Assembly (NCBI RefSeq): GCF_000281955.1
Contig: NZ_AKKF01000122.1
Coordinates: 1-64,000 of the forward strand
Direction: 5' to 3'
DNA from: Caulobacter sp. AP07
GTDB taxonomy: Bacteria; Pseudomonadota; Alphaproteobacteria; Caulobacterales; Caulobacteraceae
DNA: 64,000 nucleotides
A model generated the notes under the pieces. It was not told the DNA's origin. It saw only the letters and a list, made by a program, of their open reading frames with translations, and did no database searches. Position numbers and translations under genes: made by a program. Positions 39,326 to 48,900 of the stretch are shown here, one piece after another; position 1 is the stretch's first letter; the number at the start of each line of letters is the position of its first letter.

Positions 39326-39760
39326 ATGATGTCGAGCTACGGTCTTTCGCTCGTCCTGGCGGTGGTCGCCTGCGTGATCGGCGGCGTGTTGGGCGGGCTG
39401 GCCCTGGCGCGGCCGGGCTCGGCGCCGGGCCTGGCCGGCGGCGACGCTCCCCCGAGCGCTCCCGACGCCGGCGCCCTGGCCCAGGGCCGGGCGTTCGGCG
39501 GCCTGCTGATCCTGTCGCACGCCACGGCGGCCCTGTTCCTGGGCTACCAGTCCAGCGTCGGGGCGGCCATGGCCTTCGCCCTGGCCATGGCCTGGCTGGG
39601 CGCGGCGCTGGGTCGGACCGCCTCGCTGCTGATCGACAAGGCCGGCGGCCGCCTCAACCTTAGCAACCTGGCCTTCGAGGTGCTGATCGCCGCCACCCTG
39701 TCGCTGCCGTTCTTCAACGCCGGCCGCCTGGTGGTGCGCGGCTCGGGGATGCTGGTGTAG
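39326..39760 (+). CDS. Hypothetical four-helix membrane protein
   Basis: A 144-residue integral membrane protein. Hydrophobic segments lie at about 7-27, 56-76, 78-100 and 112-130, with a Pro/Ala/Gly-rich loop after the first. The C-terminus reads NAGRLVVRGSGMLV. Two ATGs (39326 and 39329) compete; GGAGAG immediately upstream fits the second slightly better. I do not recognise the family. Confidence 0.75.
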   Translation: MMSSYGLSLVLAVVACVIGGVLGGLALARPGSAPGLAGGDAPPSAPDAGALAQGRAFGGLLILSHATAALFLGYQSSVGAAMAFALAMAWLGAALGRTASLLIDKAGGRLNLSNLAFEVLIAATLSLPFFNAGRLVVRGSGMLV

Positions 39761-39780
39761 GGCGCCAGATTCACCATCGT

Positions 39781-39877
39781 CGTCATCCCCCGCTTTATGC
39801 GGGGGACCCAAGCCGAGCCGGCCCCAGCCTTATCTTGCACGGCCACTTGGGTCCCCCGAACAAGTCGGGGGATGACG
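39781..39877. repeat. Palindromic repeat family A, copy 3
   Basis: A 97-bp element nearly identical in its arms to copy 2 (CGTCATCCCCCGC-TTTAT left, ACAAG-TCGGGGGATGACG right) and in the same orientation, with a different core. It lies between two convergent genes. Confidence 0.9.
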
Positions 39878-39884
39878 GCGGAGG

Positions 39885-42800
39885 TCAGTGAAAATCCCGA
39901 CTCCTCTGCAGCCGCCCCGACACCTTCTGGCGCATCGTCGGGGCCGGCGCGTCGGGGGCCTCCTTCATCCGCGCCAGCTGCGCCGACAGGTCGGTGAAGC
40001 CCTCGGCGACCACGTGGATCACCCCGTCGGCGGCCTGGACCTTGCCGTGGACGACCAGGAACGAGGCGCTCATCACCGTGCGGCGGTGGGCGTCGAAACA
40101 GTCCTTCCAGACCACCGCATTGGCCACGCCCGTCTCGTCCTCCAGGGTCAGGAACACCACGCCCTTGGCGGTGCCCGGCCGCTGGCGGATCAGCACCAGC
40201 CCGCCGACCGACACCTTGCGGCCGTTCCGGATCCCCGCCAGCCGCTCGGCCGGGACCGCGCCCAACTCGCTCAGCATCGGTCGGAAGAAGCCGCAGGGGT
40301 GGGCCTTCAGCGACAGGCTGGTGGTGCGGTAATCCTCGGCCACCTGCTGGGGCAGGCCCATGGCCGGCAAGGCCACGGCGTCCTCGAACAGCGGCAGGCC
40401 GGCCAGCAGCGGGGCCTGGGCGTCGACCTTGACCTCGCCCTTCAGCCCCTTGACCGCCCACAGGGCGTCGCGCCGCGACAGGCCCGTCGAGGCGAAGGCG
40501 TCGGCCTCGGCCAGCAGTTCCAGGGCCCGCTGCGAGACCCCGGCCCGGGCGAAGTCGGCCGGCGCGCGGGCCCCGGCGTCGCGGGCGGCCATGATCAGAT
40601 CGGCGTCGAGATCGGCGCCCTCCGGCTTTTCCTTCTTCTTCAGCCCCTTGATCTGACACAGGCCCAGGCGGACGGCCTTCCAGCGCGGGCGGGTCTTGGG
40701 GTTGAACAGCTTGTCGGAGGCGATAGGGCGCTCCGACGGACCTGATGTTTCAAAAGCCCTGTCATCCCGGACGAGCGCGGAGCGCGAAGATCCGGGACAG
40801 CCGGAAGCGCGGCGCTCCGGATCGGTCCCGGATAACGGCTGCGCCGTTTCCGGGATGACAGATCTGGTTTGGGCCCGCTCTTCTCGATCTTCCAGCGTGC
40901 AGTCCCAATCGCTCCTCAGCACGTCCGGGGGCCGCACCTCGACCCCGTGCTCGCGCGCGTCGCGCACCAGCTGGGCCGGCTGGTAGAAGCCCATCGGCTG
41001 GGAGTTGATCAGGGCCGCGCAGAACACGTCCGGCCAGGCCCATTTCATCCAGGCCGAGACATAGACCAGCTTGGCGAAGCTGGCCGCGTGGCTTTCCGGG
41101 AAGCCGTAGGAGCCGAAGCCCTCGATCTGCTTGAAGCAGCGGGTGGCGAAGTCGCGCTCATAGCCGCGCGCCACCATGCCCTCGACGAACTTGTCACGAT
41201 ATTGGCCCGGGTCGCCGTCGTGCTTGAAGGTGGCCATGGCCTTGCGCAGGCCGTCGGCCTCGTCGGGGGTGAACTTGGCGGCCTCGATGGCCAGGCTCAT
41301 GGCCTGCTCCTGGAACAGCGGCACGCCGTAGGTGTTGCCGAGGATGCTCCGCAATTCGTCCGGCGGCCCGTGCTCGGGCGACGGCGCGGGGAACTCCACC
41401 GGCTCCTCGCCGTTGCGTCGCCGCAGGTAGGGATGGACCATGTCGCCCTGGATCGGCCCGGGCCGGACGATCGCCACCTCGATGACCAGGTCGTAGAACC
41501 TGTTGGGCCTCAGCCTCGGCAGCATCGACATCTGGGCCCGGCTCTCGACCTGGAACACCCCCACGCTGTCGGCCTTCGACAGCATGTCGTAGACGCCCTT
41601 CACCTCGGTGGGCACGTCGGCCAGGTCGGTGATCGGCACGCCGTGGTCGGCGCGCAGCATGCCGAACCCGCGCTGGATGGCGGTCAGCATGCCCAGGGCC
41701 AGCACGTCGACCTTCATCAGGCCCAGGCTGTCGATGTCGTCCTTGTCCCACTCGATGAAGGTGCGGTCCTTCATCGCCGCATTGCCGATCGGCACGGTTT
41801 CGTCCAGCCGCCGCTTGGTCAGCACGAAACCGCCGACGTGCTGCGACAGGTGGCGCGGGAACTGCAGCAGCTCGGTGGCCAGGGCGATGGCCCGCTGGAT
41901 CTGCGGATTGGCCGGGTCCAGCCCCGTCTGCCGGATGTGCTCGTCGGGCAGGCCGTCGCCCCAGCTGCCCCAGACGGTGTTGGCCAGGATGGCGGTGATG
42001 TCCTCGGTCAGGCCCAGGGCCTTGCCGACGTCGCGGATGGCGCTGCGTGGCCGGTAGTGGATCACCGTGCCGCAGATGGCGGCGTATTCGCGGCCGTAGC
42101 GCTCGTAGACATATTGCATCACCTTCTCGCGATGCTCGTGCTCGAAGTCGACGTCGATGTCGGGCGGCTCGCCGCGGTTCTCGGAGATGAAGCGGGTGAA
42201 CAGCAGCCGGTGCTCGGTGGGGTCGATCGCCGTCACCCCCAGGCAGAAACAGACCGAGGAATTGGCCGCCGAACCCCGCCCCTGGCACAGGATGCCCATC
42301 TCCCGCGCCTCGCGGACGATGTCGTGCACGGTGATGAAGTAGTTGGGATAGTCCATCTTGGCGATCAGCCGCAGCTCCTCGCGCAATTGATCAGCGACCT
42401 TGTCGGGCACGCCTTTCGGATAGCGCCGGGCCGCACCTTCCCAGGTCAGGTCGGTCAGGTGCTGCATGGCCGTCTTGCCGGGCGGCACCGGCTCGTCGGG
42501 ATATTCCTCCTTCAGGTCGCCCAGGTCGAAGCCGATGCGCTCGACGATCTCGACCGTACGCTCGACGGCGGCGGGCCAGCGCTCGAACAGCCGGGCCATC
42601 TCGGCCGGGGTCTTGAGGTGGCGCTCGGCGTTGGCCTCCAGCCGGAAGCCGGCCTCGGCGATCGTGCAGCCCTCGCGGATGCAGGTCAGCACGTCCTGCA
42701 ACGGCCGCCGCTCGGGGCCGTGATAGAGCACGTCGTTGGTGGCGACCATCGGCGCGCCGGCCGCCTGGGCCAGTTCGGCCAGGCGCGCCAGGCGCTTGAG

Positions 42801-43286
42801 GTCCTGGGCGGCGTAGGGCCGGCTGGCGGCCAGCCAGACCCGGCCGCGCAGGTCGCCGGCCATGCGGACCAGGTCGGCCTCGAAGGCCGCGTCCAGCCGG
42901 GCCGGCGGCGCGACCAGGGCCAGCTGGCCGTCGGCGTGCTCCAGGAAGTCCTTCCAGAACAGGTGGCACTCGCCCTTCTTGGCCCGTCGCTGGCCGACGG
43001 TCAGCAGCCGGGTCAGGCGCGCGAAGGCCTCGCGGTCGGACGGGTAGCACAGCAGGCTGGGCGTGCCGTCGGCGAAGTCCAGGCGGCAGCCGGTCAGGGC
43101 CCGGACCTTCAGTTTCTTGGCCGCCGTCCAGGCGCGCACCACCCCGGCCAGGGTGTTGCGGTCGGCGACCCCGACGGCGGCCAGGCCCAGACCCTCCGCG
43201 GTCTCCATCAGCTCCCAGGCCTGGGACGCGCCGCGCAGGAACGAGAAGTTGGTGGTGGTTTGCAGTTCGGCGTAGGCGTGGGTCAT
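39885..43286 (-). CDS. dnaE2: Error-prone DNA polymerase DnaE2 (ImuC)
   Basis: A 1133-residue C-family polymerase of the ImuC/DnaE2 type, the catalytic partner in SOS mutagenesis. The PHP domain is at about 1-220 ([17 protein letters not shown]). The polymerase core carries [36 protein letters not shown] and [20 protein letters not shown], and a C-terminal OB fold ends ...[10 protein letters not shown]. Residues about 809-843 are encoded by a family B palindromic repeat inserted between [14 protein letters not shown] and [15 protein letters not shown]. The frame stays open, so the protein is probably full length with a translated insert. Last gene of the imuA-imuB-dnaE2 cassette, separated from imuB by a repeat-filled gap. 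Confidence 0.95.
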   Translation of the reverse strand: MTHAYAELQTTTNFSFLRGASQAWELMETAEGLGLAAVGVADRNTLAGVVRAWTAAKKLKVRALTGCRLDFADGTPSLLCYPSDREAFARLTRLLTVGQRRAKKGECHLFWKDFLEHADGQLALVAPPARLDAAFEADLVRMAGDLRGRVWLAASRPYAAQDLKRLARLAELAQAAGAPMVATNDVLYHGPERRPLQDVLTCIREGCTIAEAGFRLEANAERHLKTPAEMARLFERWPAAVERTVEIVERIGFDLGDLKEEYPDEPVPPGKTAMQHLTDLTWEGAARRYPKGVPDKVADQLREELRLIAKMDYPNYFITVHDIVREAREMGILCQGRGSAANSSVCFCLGVTAIDPTEHRLLFTRFISENRGEPPDIDVDFEHEHREKVMQYVYERYGREYAAICGTVIHYRPRSAIRDVGKALGLTEDITAILANTVWGSWGDGLPDEHIRQTGLDPANPQIQRAIALATELLQFPRHLSQHVGGFVLTKRRLDETVPIGNAAMKDRTFIEWDKDDIDSLGLMKVDVLALGMLTAIQRGFGMLRADHGVPITDLADVPTEVKGVYDMLSKADSVGVFQVESRAQMSMLPRLRPNRFYDLVIEVAIVRPGPIQGDMVHPYLRRRNGEEPVEFPAPSPEHGPPDELRSILGNTYGVPLFQEQAMSLAIEAAKFTPDEADGLRKAMATFKHDGDPGQYRDKFVEGMVARGYERDFATRCFKQIEGFGSYGFPESHAASFAKLVYVSAWMKWAWPDVFCAALINSQPMGFYQPAQLVRDAREHGVEVRPPDVLRSDWDCTLEDREERAQTRSVIPETAQPLSGTDPERRASGCPGSSRSALVRDDRAFETSGPSERPIASDKLFNPKTRPRWKAVRLGLCQIKGLKKKEKPEGADLDADLIMAARDAGARAPADFARAGVSQRALELLAEADAFASTGLSRRDALWAVKGLKGEVKVDAQAPLLAGLPLFEDAVALPAMGLPQQVAEDYRTTSLSLKAHPCGFFRPMLSELGAVPAERLAGIRNGRKVSVGGLVLIRQRPGTAKGVVFLTLEDETGVANAVVWKDCFDAHRRTVMSASFLVVHGKVQAADGVIHVVAEGFTDLSAQLARMKEAPDAPAPTMRQKVSGRLQRSRDFH
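40759..40861. repeat. Palindromic repeat family B, copy 2, inside dnaE2
   Basis: About 103 bp with ends CTGTCATCCCGG and CCGGGATGACAG. Inner hairpins are CGAGCGCGGAGCGCG-like, GGAAGCGCGGCGCTCC and GGATAACGGC...GCCGTTTCC. On the minus strand it is read in the dnaE2 frame and adds about 35 residues ([17 protein letters not shown] onward). The ends match those of family B copy 1 in type (TCATCCCGG). Confidence 0.9.
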
Positions 43287-43293
43287 GGATCGA

Positions 43294-43389
43294 CACCTGC
43301 CCCCACCTGGTCGCTACGCGACCTGTCCGCCCCCATAGGGGGCGGAGCCCTATGGGGGAGGAGGGCCGAAGGCCCGGAGGGGACAAGTG
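43294..43389. repeat. Palindromic repeat family C, copy 2
   Basis: About 96 bp, homologous to copy 1 (17824-17944) in inverse orientation. It shares the CCATAGGG...CCCTATGGGGG core and the CAAGTG/CACCTG ends. Hairpin arms differ from copy 1 by paired changes (GGGCCTTCGGCCC here, GCGCCTTCGGCGC there; GGTCGC/GCGACC here, GACCGC/GCGGTC there). It lies between the dnaE2 start and imuB stop. Confidence 0.9.
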
Positions 43390-43404
43390 CGCGGGAACGC
43401 GATT

Positions 43405-43430
43405 GGGGACAGGCACATGTGCCTGTCCCC
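43405..43430. repeat. 26-bp perfect palindrome, copy 2
   Basis: A perfect palindrome with half-site GGGGACAGGCACA, one symmetric pair different from the copy at 32861-32886. It lies 16 bases from the family C repeat in the imuB-dnaE2 gap. Confidence 0.85.
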
Positions 43431-43451
43431 GTCCGTGGCCCGAGCGCGCCA

Positions 43452-45122
43452 TTACCCAAACAGGCCATGCAACCACCACTTCGGGGCGTCATCCCCGCCG
43501 TACAGCCCCTGCCGATAGATCCAGAACCGTCCCCCCGCCTCGTCCTCCACCCGGTAATAGTCGCGGATCTTGCCCGGCCCGACGCCGTCGAAGGCCTTGC
43601 GCCACCATTCCTGGCCGATGCGCTCGGGACCCTCGGCCCGGCGCACGCGGTGGCGCTGGCCGCGCCAGGTGAAGTGGGCCGGCGGCTCGTCGGGCAGCTG
43701 GGCCAGCACGGTGATCGGTTCGGGACGGCGAAACAGCCGGGTCGGCCGGGGCCGTTCGGGATCCCAGCTCGCCTCGACCGCCGGGGCCAACGGCGCGCGG
43801 CGGACCACCGAGCGTTCGGGCACGTGGCTCTCGTAGGGATCGGCCCGCCAGACCCGGTCCTCGCCCAGGCGGTTGACCAGCCGGTCGACCAGCGGCGCCA
43901 GCCCCTCTTCCAGGCTGACTCCGCCGCCGGTCTCCAGGCTACGCTGCGCCACCGACAGCGGCTCGACGTCGGCGGCCCACAGGGTGACGACCTCGATGCC
44001 GAAACCGGGGTCGACGGTCTCCAGCTTGGGCTTCAGCAGGCGGGTGATGCGGGCGGCGTCGCGGCCGGGGCGCGACAGGCCGATGCGCACCGGATAGTCG
44101 CGGCCGTCCAGGCGGTGGAACACCAGCTCGAACCGCCGCGCCCCCTGCCCCTCGGCCTCCAGCCGGGCGCACAGCAGGGCCGTGATGTCGCCGGCCGCCC
44201 GGCCCAGGTCGTCCAGCACGCTGATCGGCTCGGCGAAGGCCAGGCGGTCGAACCACGGGGTGACCGGCCGGCGGAAGGCCAGGGCCTCGCGCGACGCCCC
44301 CAGGGCCTGGTCGATGCGCAGCACCGTGCCCGCCCCGAACCGCCGGGTCAGCTGAGCGCGGGGCAGGGCCAGCAGCTGGCCGACGTGGAACAGGCCCAGG
44401 CGCGGCAGCTGGGCCTGGGCGGCCTCGTCCAGCCGCAGGGCCGCGACCGGCAGGGTGGCCAGCAGCGGGGCCTGGCCGCCGGGCGGGGCGATGGTGCGGT
44501 CGGGGGCGAAGCGGGCCAGGGCCCAGGCCGCGCCGGGGGTGTCGGCGATCGCCCCCCGGGCCGGCGCGCCCCAGCGCGCCAGCCGGGCCAGCAGGTCGTC
44601 CAGCATCGCGCCCTCCCCGCCCCACAGGTGGGCGACGCCCTCGATGTCGAGGAACAGCCCGTCCAGCCCATCGATGGCCACGGCCGGCGAGAACCGCACG
44701 CACCAGTCGCTCAGCACCTCCAGGGCGGCGCGGTCGCCGTCGGGGTCGTGGTCGGCGGTGACCAGTTCGGGGCACAGGGCCGCGGCGTCGGCGGCCTTCT
44801 GGCCGACGTGCAGGCCGAAGGCGGCGGCCGCGTCGTCGACGGCGGCCAGGCGGCGGGTTCCGGCCTCGGAGGCGACCAGGGCGACGGGAACAGGTCCTCC
44901 CCCTGTGGGGGAGGTGTCGGCGAAGCCGACGGAGGGGGGAGGATTAGGCTTCTGGCGAGTGGCGGGATCAACCTTCCCAAGACTCCCCCCACCGATCGCC
45001 ACGCGATCGCCTCCCCCAGAGGGGGAGGACCTGACGTCACCCGGCCTGTCGGAGCTCGAACTCTTCCGCAACCACGTCGTGATCGGCCAGTTGCGACACC
45101 AGACGGAAAGGATGCGGGCCAT
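43452..45122 (-). CDS. imuB: ImuB, Y-family polymerase-like mutagenesis protein
   Basis: A 556-residue ImuB, a catalytically inactive Y-family polymerase homologue that links ImuA and ImuC to the beta clamp. After ARILSVWCRNWPITTWLRK comes an insert of about 48 residues (30-77) encoded by a family C palindromic repeat. The canonical sequence then resumes: VALVASEAGTRRLAAVDDAA, GLDGLFLDIEGVAHLWGG, QLPRLGLFHVGQLLALPRAQ, and a C-terminal region ending WWLHGLFG. The start at 45122 overlaps imuA by 86 bases. The insert is in frame and lacks stops, so the protein is probably made. Confidence 0.93.
   Translation of the reverse strand: MARILSVWCRNWPITTWLRKSSSSDRPGDVRSSPSGGGDRVAIGGGSLGKVDPATRQKPNPPPSVGFADTSPTGGGPVPVALVASEAGTRRLAAVDDAAAAFGLHVGQKAADAAALCPELVTADHDPDGDRAALEVLSDWCVRFSPAVAIDGLDGLFLDIEGVAHLWGGEGAMLDDLLARLARWGAPARGAIADTPGAAWALARFAPDRTIAPPGGQAPLLATLPVAALRLDEAAQAQLPRLGLFHVGQLLALPRAQLTRRFGAGTVLRIDQALGASREALAFRRPVTPWFDRLAFAEPISVLDDLGRAAGDITALLCARLEAEGQGARRFELVFHRLDGRDYPVRIGLSRPGRDAARITRLLKPKLETVDPGFGIEVVTLWAADVEPLSVAQRSLETGGGVSLEEGLAPLVDRLVNRLGEDRVWRADPYESHVPERSVVRRAPLAPAVEASWDPERPRPTRLFRRPEPITVLAQLPDEPPAHFTWRGQRHRVRRAEGPERIGQEWWRKAFDGVGPGKIRDYYRVEDEAGGRFWIYRQGLYGGDDAPKWWLHGLFG
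44891..45033. repeat. Palindromic repeat family C-like, copy 3, inside imuB
   Basis: About 143 bp with perfect inverted ends CAGGTCCTCCCCC and GGGGGAGGACCTG. Inner hairpins include TCGGCGAAGCCGA and GATCGCCACGCGATC. It is read through in the imuB frame on the minus strand and begins three bases beyond the imuA stop. Confidence 0.9.
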
Positions 45123-45816
45123 GGTCGGCCTCCGATTGCTCCAAGATCCAGGCGCCGGGACGTCCGCCCCGGCAGCGTTCGAGTTCCACCCGCCAGCGCG
45201 GCGGGCCCAGGCCGGGCTCGCCCGGCGGCGGCTGGCTGGGGGCGGCGGCGATGCGCCAGCGGGTGTGGGCGGCCGAGCCGGAGACCTCGCGGGCTTTACC
45301 CACCGGACCGCCATAGGGCCGCCGGCGCAGCAGGATCCCCGTCGCCCCGCGCCGCTCGCAGGCCAGTTGCAGGCGGCGGCCGGCCTTGAGGTCGGGGGTC
45401 TCCGCCTCGCCCACCGCCGCGACCACACCCACCGTGGCCAGGGCGTCTTCCAGCACCGCCAGCACCTCGGCCTCGTCGCGGGCCTTGACCAGGATCAGCC
45501 GGCCGGCCGGAAAGCCCAGGCCCGCCAGCCCCGGGACATGCAGGTCGTCACGCCGCATCACCCAGACCACCGCGCCCGAAGCGGCCAGCGGCCGCAGCAG
45601 CAAGGCGGAGAACGCCGCCAGAGCCGCGCTGGTCTCGTCCTCCAGCCCGGCGCCGCCCACCTCGTGCCAGCCGCCGCGTTGCAGGCCGCCGGCCGGGAAG
45701 CAGCCGTCGATGCGCGGATCGCCGAACGGCAGGACGGCGGATGGAGTCCGAGTCCCCGCCTGCATGGCGGCGATCTGGGCTCTCAAAGCCGGAAGGGCGG
45801 TGGTCGCCCCGGCCAT
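45037..45816 (-). CDS. imuA: ImuA, RecA-like SOS mutagenesis protein
   Basis: A 259-residue ImuA: LPFGDPRIDGCFPAGGLQRGGWHEV is the conserved start, VVWVMRRDDLHVPGLAGLGFP the middle, and GRRLQLACERRGATGILLRR the later part. It resembles RecA/SulA-like proteins without a clear Walker A. First gene of the cassette; a LexA box sits 16-30 bases upstream of its start. Its last 86 bases also encode the imuB N-terminus. The stop lies just outside the repeat in imuB. Confidence 0.93.
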   Translation of the reverse strand: MAGATTALPALRAQIAAMQAGTRTPSAVLPFGDPRIDGCFPAGGLQRGGWHEVGGAGLEDETSAALAAFSALLLRPLAASGAVVWVMRRDDLHVPGLAGLGFPAGRLILVKARDEAEVLAVLEDALATVGVVAAVGEAETPDLKAGRRLQLACERRGATGILLRRRPYGGPVGKAREVSGSAAHTRWRIAAAPSQPPPGEPGLGPPRWRVELERCRGGRPGAWILEQSEADHGPHPFRLVSQLADHDVVAEEFELRQAG

Positions 45817-45831
45817 CTTCTCATCTCCAAT

Positions 45832-45846
45832 GTTCCACTTTTGTTC
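45832..45846. promoter_or_regulatory. LexA box (SOS operator) of imuA-imuB-dnaE2
   Basis: A perfect alphaproteobacterial SOS box, GTTC-CACTTTT-GTTC, on the plus strand, 16-30 bases upstream of the imuA start. LexA would repress the cassette until DNA damage. Confidence 0.88.
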
Positions 45847-45924
45847 TGATCTTCCAGGCTTGGAGAGTCAAGCGGAGCCCGTCATGGTGCGTCAAACGGC
45901 CGTATGAAGCCGCCGGGAGCCCCC

Positions 45925-48900
45925 ATGCCCATCACGCGCGTCCTGATCGCCAACCGCGGCGAGATCGCCATCCGCATCGCCCGGGCGGCGGCCGAGCTGG
46001 GGATCGCCAGCGTGGCGGTCCATGCGACCGACGAGGCCGGCGCGCCGCACGTCCTGGCCGCCGACGCGGCGGTCGCCCTACCCGGCGCGGGGCCCCGGGC
46101 CTATCTCGACCTCGCCGCCGTCATCGCCGCCGCCCAGGCCGCCGGCTGCGACGCCCTGCATCCCGGCTACGGCTTCCTGGCGGAGAACGCCGCCCTGGCC
46201 CGGGCCTGCGCCGCGGCCGGGATCATCTTCGTCGGCCCCAGCCCCGAACATCTGGAGACCTTCGGCGACAAGGCCGCCGCCCGGGCGCTGGCCGAGGCGC
46301 GCGAGGTCCCGCTGCTGGAGGGAACCGGCGCCCTGGACCTGGCCGGGGCCCAGGGCTTCTTCGCGCGCCACGGGCCGATGATGTTGAAGGCGGCGGCCGG
46401 CGGCGGCGGACGCGGCATGCGACCCGTCCGCGACGCCGACGCGGTCGAGGCCGCCTTCGCGACCTGCGCCCGCGAGGCCCAGGCGGCGTTCGGCGACGGC
46501 ACGCTCTACGCCGAGCGGCTGATGGAGCACGCCCGCCACATCGAGGTGCAGGTCGCCGGCGACGGGGCCCACGTCGTGGCGGTCGGCGACCGCGACTGCT
46601 CGCTGCAACGCCGCCGCCAGAAGCTGGTCGAGATCGCCCCCGCCCCCCACCTGCCCGACGCCGTCCGCGCCGCCCTGTTCGACGCCGCCACGCGCCTGAC
46701 TGCCGGCTACCGCACCCTGGCGACGGTGGAGTTCCTGGTCGGGCCAGATGGCGACTACGCCTTCATCGAGGTCAACGCCCGCCTGCAGGTCGAGCATACG
46801 GTCACCGAGGAGGTGACGGGCGTCGACCTGGTCCGCGCCCAGTTCGAACTGGCCGGCGGCGCCAGCCTGGTCCAGGTCGGGCTGGCGACCACGCCGCACG
46901 CCCAGGGCTATGCGGTCCAGGGCCGGGTCAATCTGGAGAGCCTGGCCGCCGACGGCGCGCCCCGCCCCTCGACCGGCACGATCACCGCCTATCAACCGCC
47001 GGGCGGCCCCGGCGTGCGGGTCGACGGCTGCGGCGCGGCGGGGCTGGCGGTCACCGGGACCTATGACAGCCTGCTGGCCAAACTCATTGGCCGCGGCCGA
47101 ACCGCCGCCGAGGCGGCGGGCCGTACGGCGCGGGCCCTGGCCGAGTTCCGCATCGACGGCGTCGACACCACCATCCCACTGCTGCGCGCCCTGCTGGCCG
47201 AGCCGGCGACGCACGAGGGGACGGCGACCACCGACTTCATCGACCGCGAGGCCGGGCGGCTGTTCGCGGCCGCTTCGGCCCTGGCCCCGGCGCGCACGAT
47301 CGCCGAACCCGTCTTCGCGATCGAAGAGGGCGCGATCGCCGCCCCGCTCCAGGCCCTGGTCGGGGTGATCGAGGTGGCGGTCGGCGACCTCGTCCGGCCC
47401 GGCCAGGCGGTGATGGTGCTGGAGGCCATGAAGATGGAGCACCTGGTCCACGCCGAGGCCGGCGGCCGGGTCGTGCGCATCGCGGTGGCGACCGGCGACC
47501 CGGTCCAGGCCGGCCAGCCCCTGCTCTATCTGGAACCGGCGCAGGTCGAGGCCGGCGCGGCCCTCGCCGCCGAGGCGGTCGACCCCGACGCCCTCCGTCC
47601 CGACCACGCCGAGGTGGTCGCCCGCCACCGCTTCACCCTCGACGAGGCCCGGCCCGAGGCGGTGGCCAAGCGCCGCAAGACCGGCCACCGCACGGCGCGC
47701 GAGAACATCGACGACCTGGTCGATCCCGGCAGCTTCCTGGAATACGGGGCCCTGGCCATCGCCGCCCAGAAACGCCGGCGCTCGACCGAGGACCTGATCC
47801 AGGCGACGCCCGCCGACGGCCTGATCACCGGGATCGGCAGCGTCAACGGCGCGCTGTTTCCGCCGGACAAGGCCCGGGTCGCGGCCCTGGCCTACGACTT
47901 CACCGTGCTGGCCGGCACGCAGGGGGCGATGAACCACCGCAAGAGCGACCGGCTGCTGGCCATCGTCGCCGAGCAACGCCTGCCGGTGGTGTGGTTCGCC
48001 GAGGGCGGCGGCGGGCGGCCGGGCGACACCGACACCACGGCGGTGGCCGGGCTGGACGTGCCGACCTTCCGCAGTCTGGCCGCCCTGTCGGGCCTGGTCC
48101 CCAAGATCGCCGTCGTCGCCGGCCGCTGCTTCGCCGGCAACGCCGCCATCGCCGGCCTGTCGGAGATCATCGTCGCCACCCGGGACTCCAACCTCGGCAT
48201 GGGCGGCCCGGCGATGATCGAAGGCGGCGGGCTGGGGGTGTTCAAGCCCGAACAGATCGGTCCGGCGACCCACCAGTGGGCCAACGGGGTCATCGACCTG
48301 CTGGCCGACGACGAGGCCCACGCCACCCGGCTGGCCAAGCAGGCGCTGTCCTATTTCCAGGGCGCGGTGAAGGACTGGACCTGCCCCGACCAGCGGCTGC
48401 TGCGGCGGGCGGTGCCGGAGAACCGGCTGCGCGTCTACGACGTCCGCGCCCTGGTCGCAGGGCTGGTCGACGACGGGACGTTCCTGGAACTGCGCGGCGG
48501 CTTCGCGCCCGGCATGGTCACCGGCCTGGTCCGCGTCGAGGGGCGGCCGATGGGCCTGATCGCCAACGACCCGCGCTGGCTGGGCGGGGCGATCGACGGC
48601 GACGGGGCCGAGAAGGCCGCGCGGTTCCTGCAGCTGTGCGACGCCTTCGGCCTGCCGGTGCTGAGCCTGTGCGACACCCCCGGCTTCATGGTCGGCCCCG
48701 AAAGCGAGGACGCCGGGGCGGTGCGCCGGGTCAGCCGGCAGTTCATCGCCGGGGCCAAGCTGCGCACACCGCTGCTGACCGTGGTCACCCGCAAGGGCTA
48801 CGGCCTGGGCGCCCAGGCCATGGCCGGCGGCAGTTTCCACAGCCCGCTGTTCATCGCCGCCTGGCCGACCGGCGAGTTCGGCGGCATGGGCCTGGAGGGC

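Noticed and set aside
40869-45389. Very long open frame (about 1500 codons) on the plus strand opposite dnaE2, imuB and imuA
   Set aside because: It is a GC-rich antisense shadow. The minus strand carries three recognisable proteins, and the plus-strand translation is low complexity (Gln, Gly, Leu, Arg) without domains.
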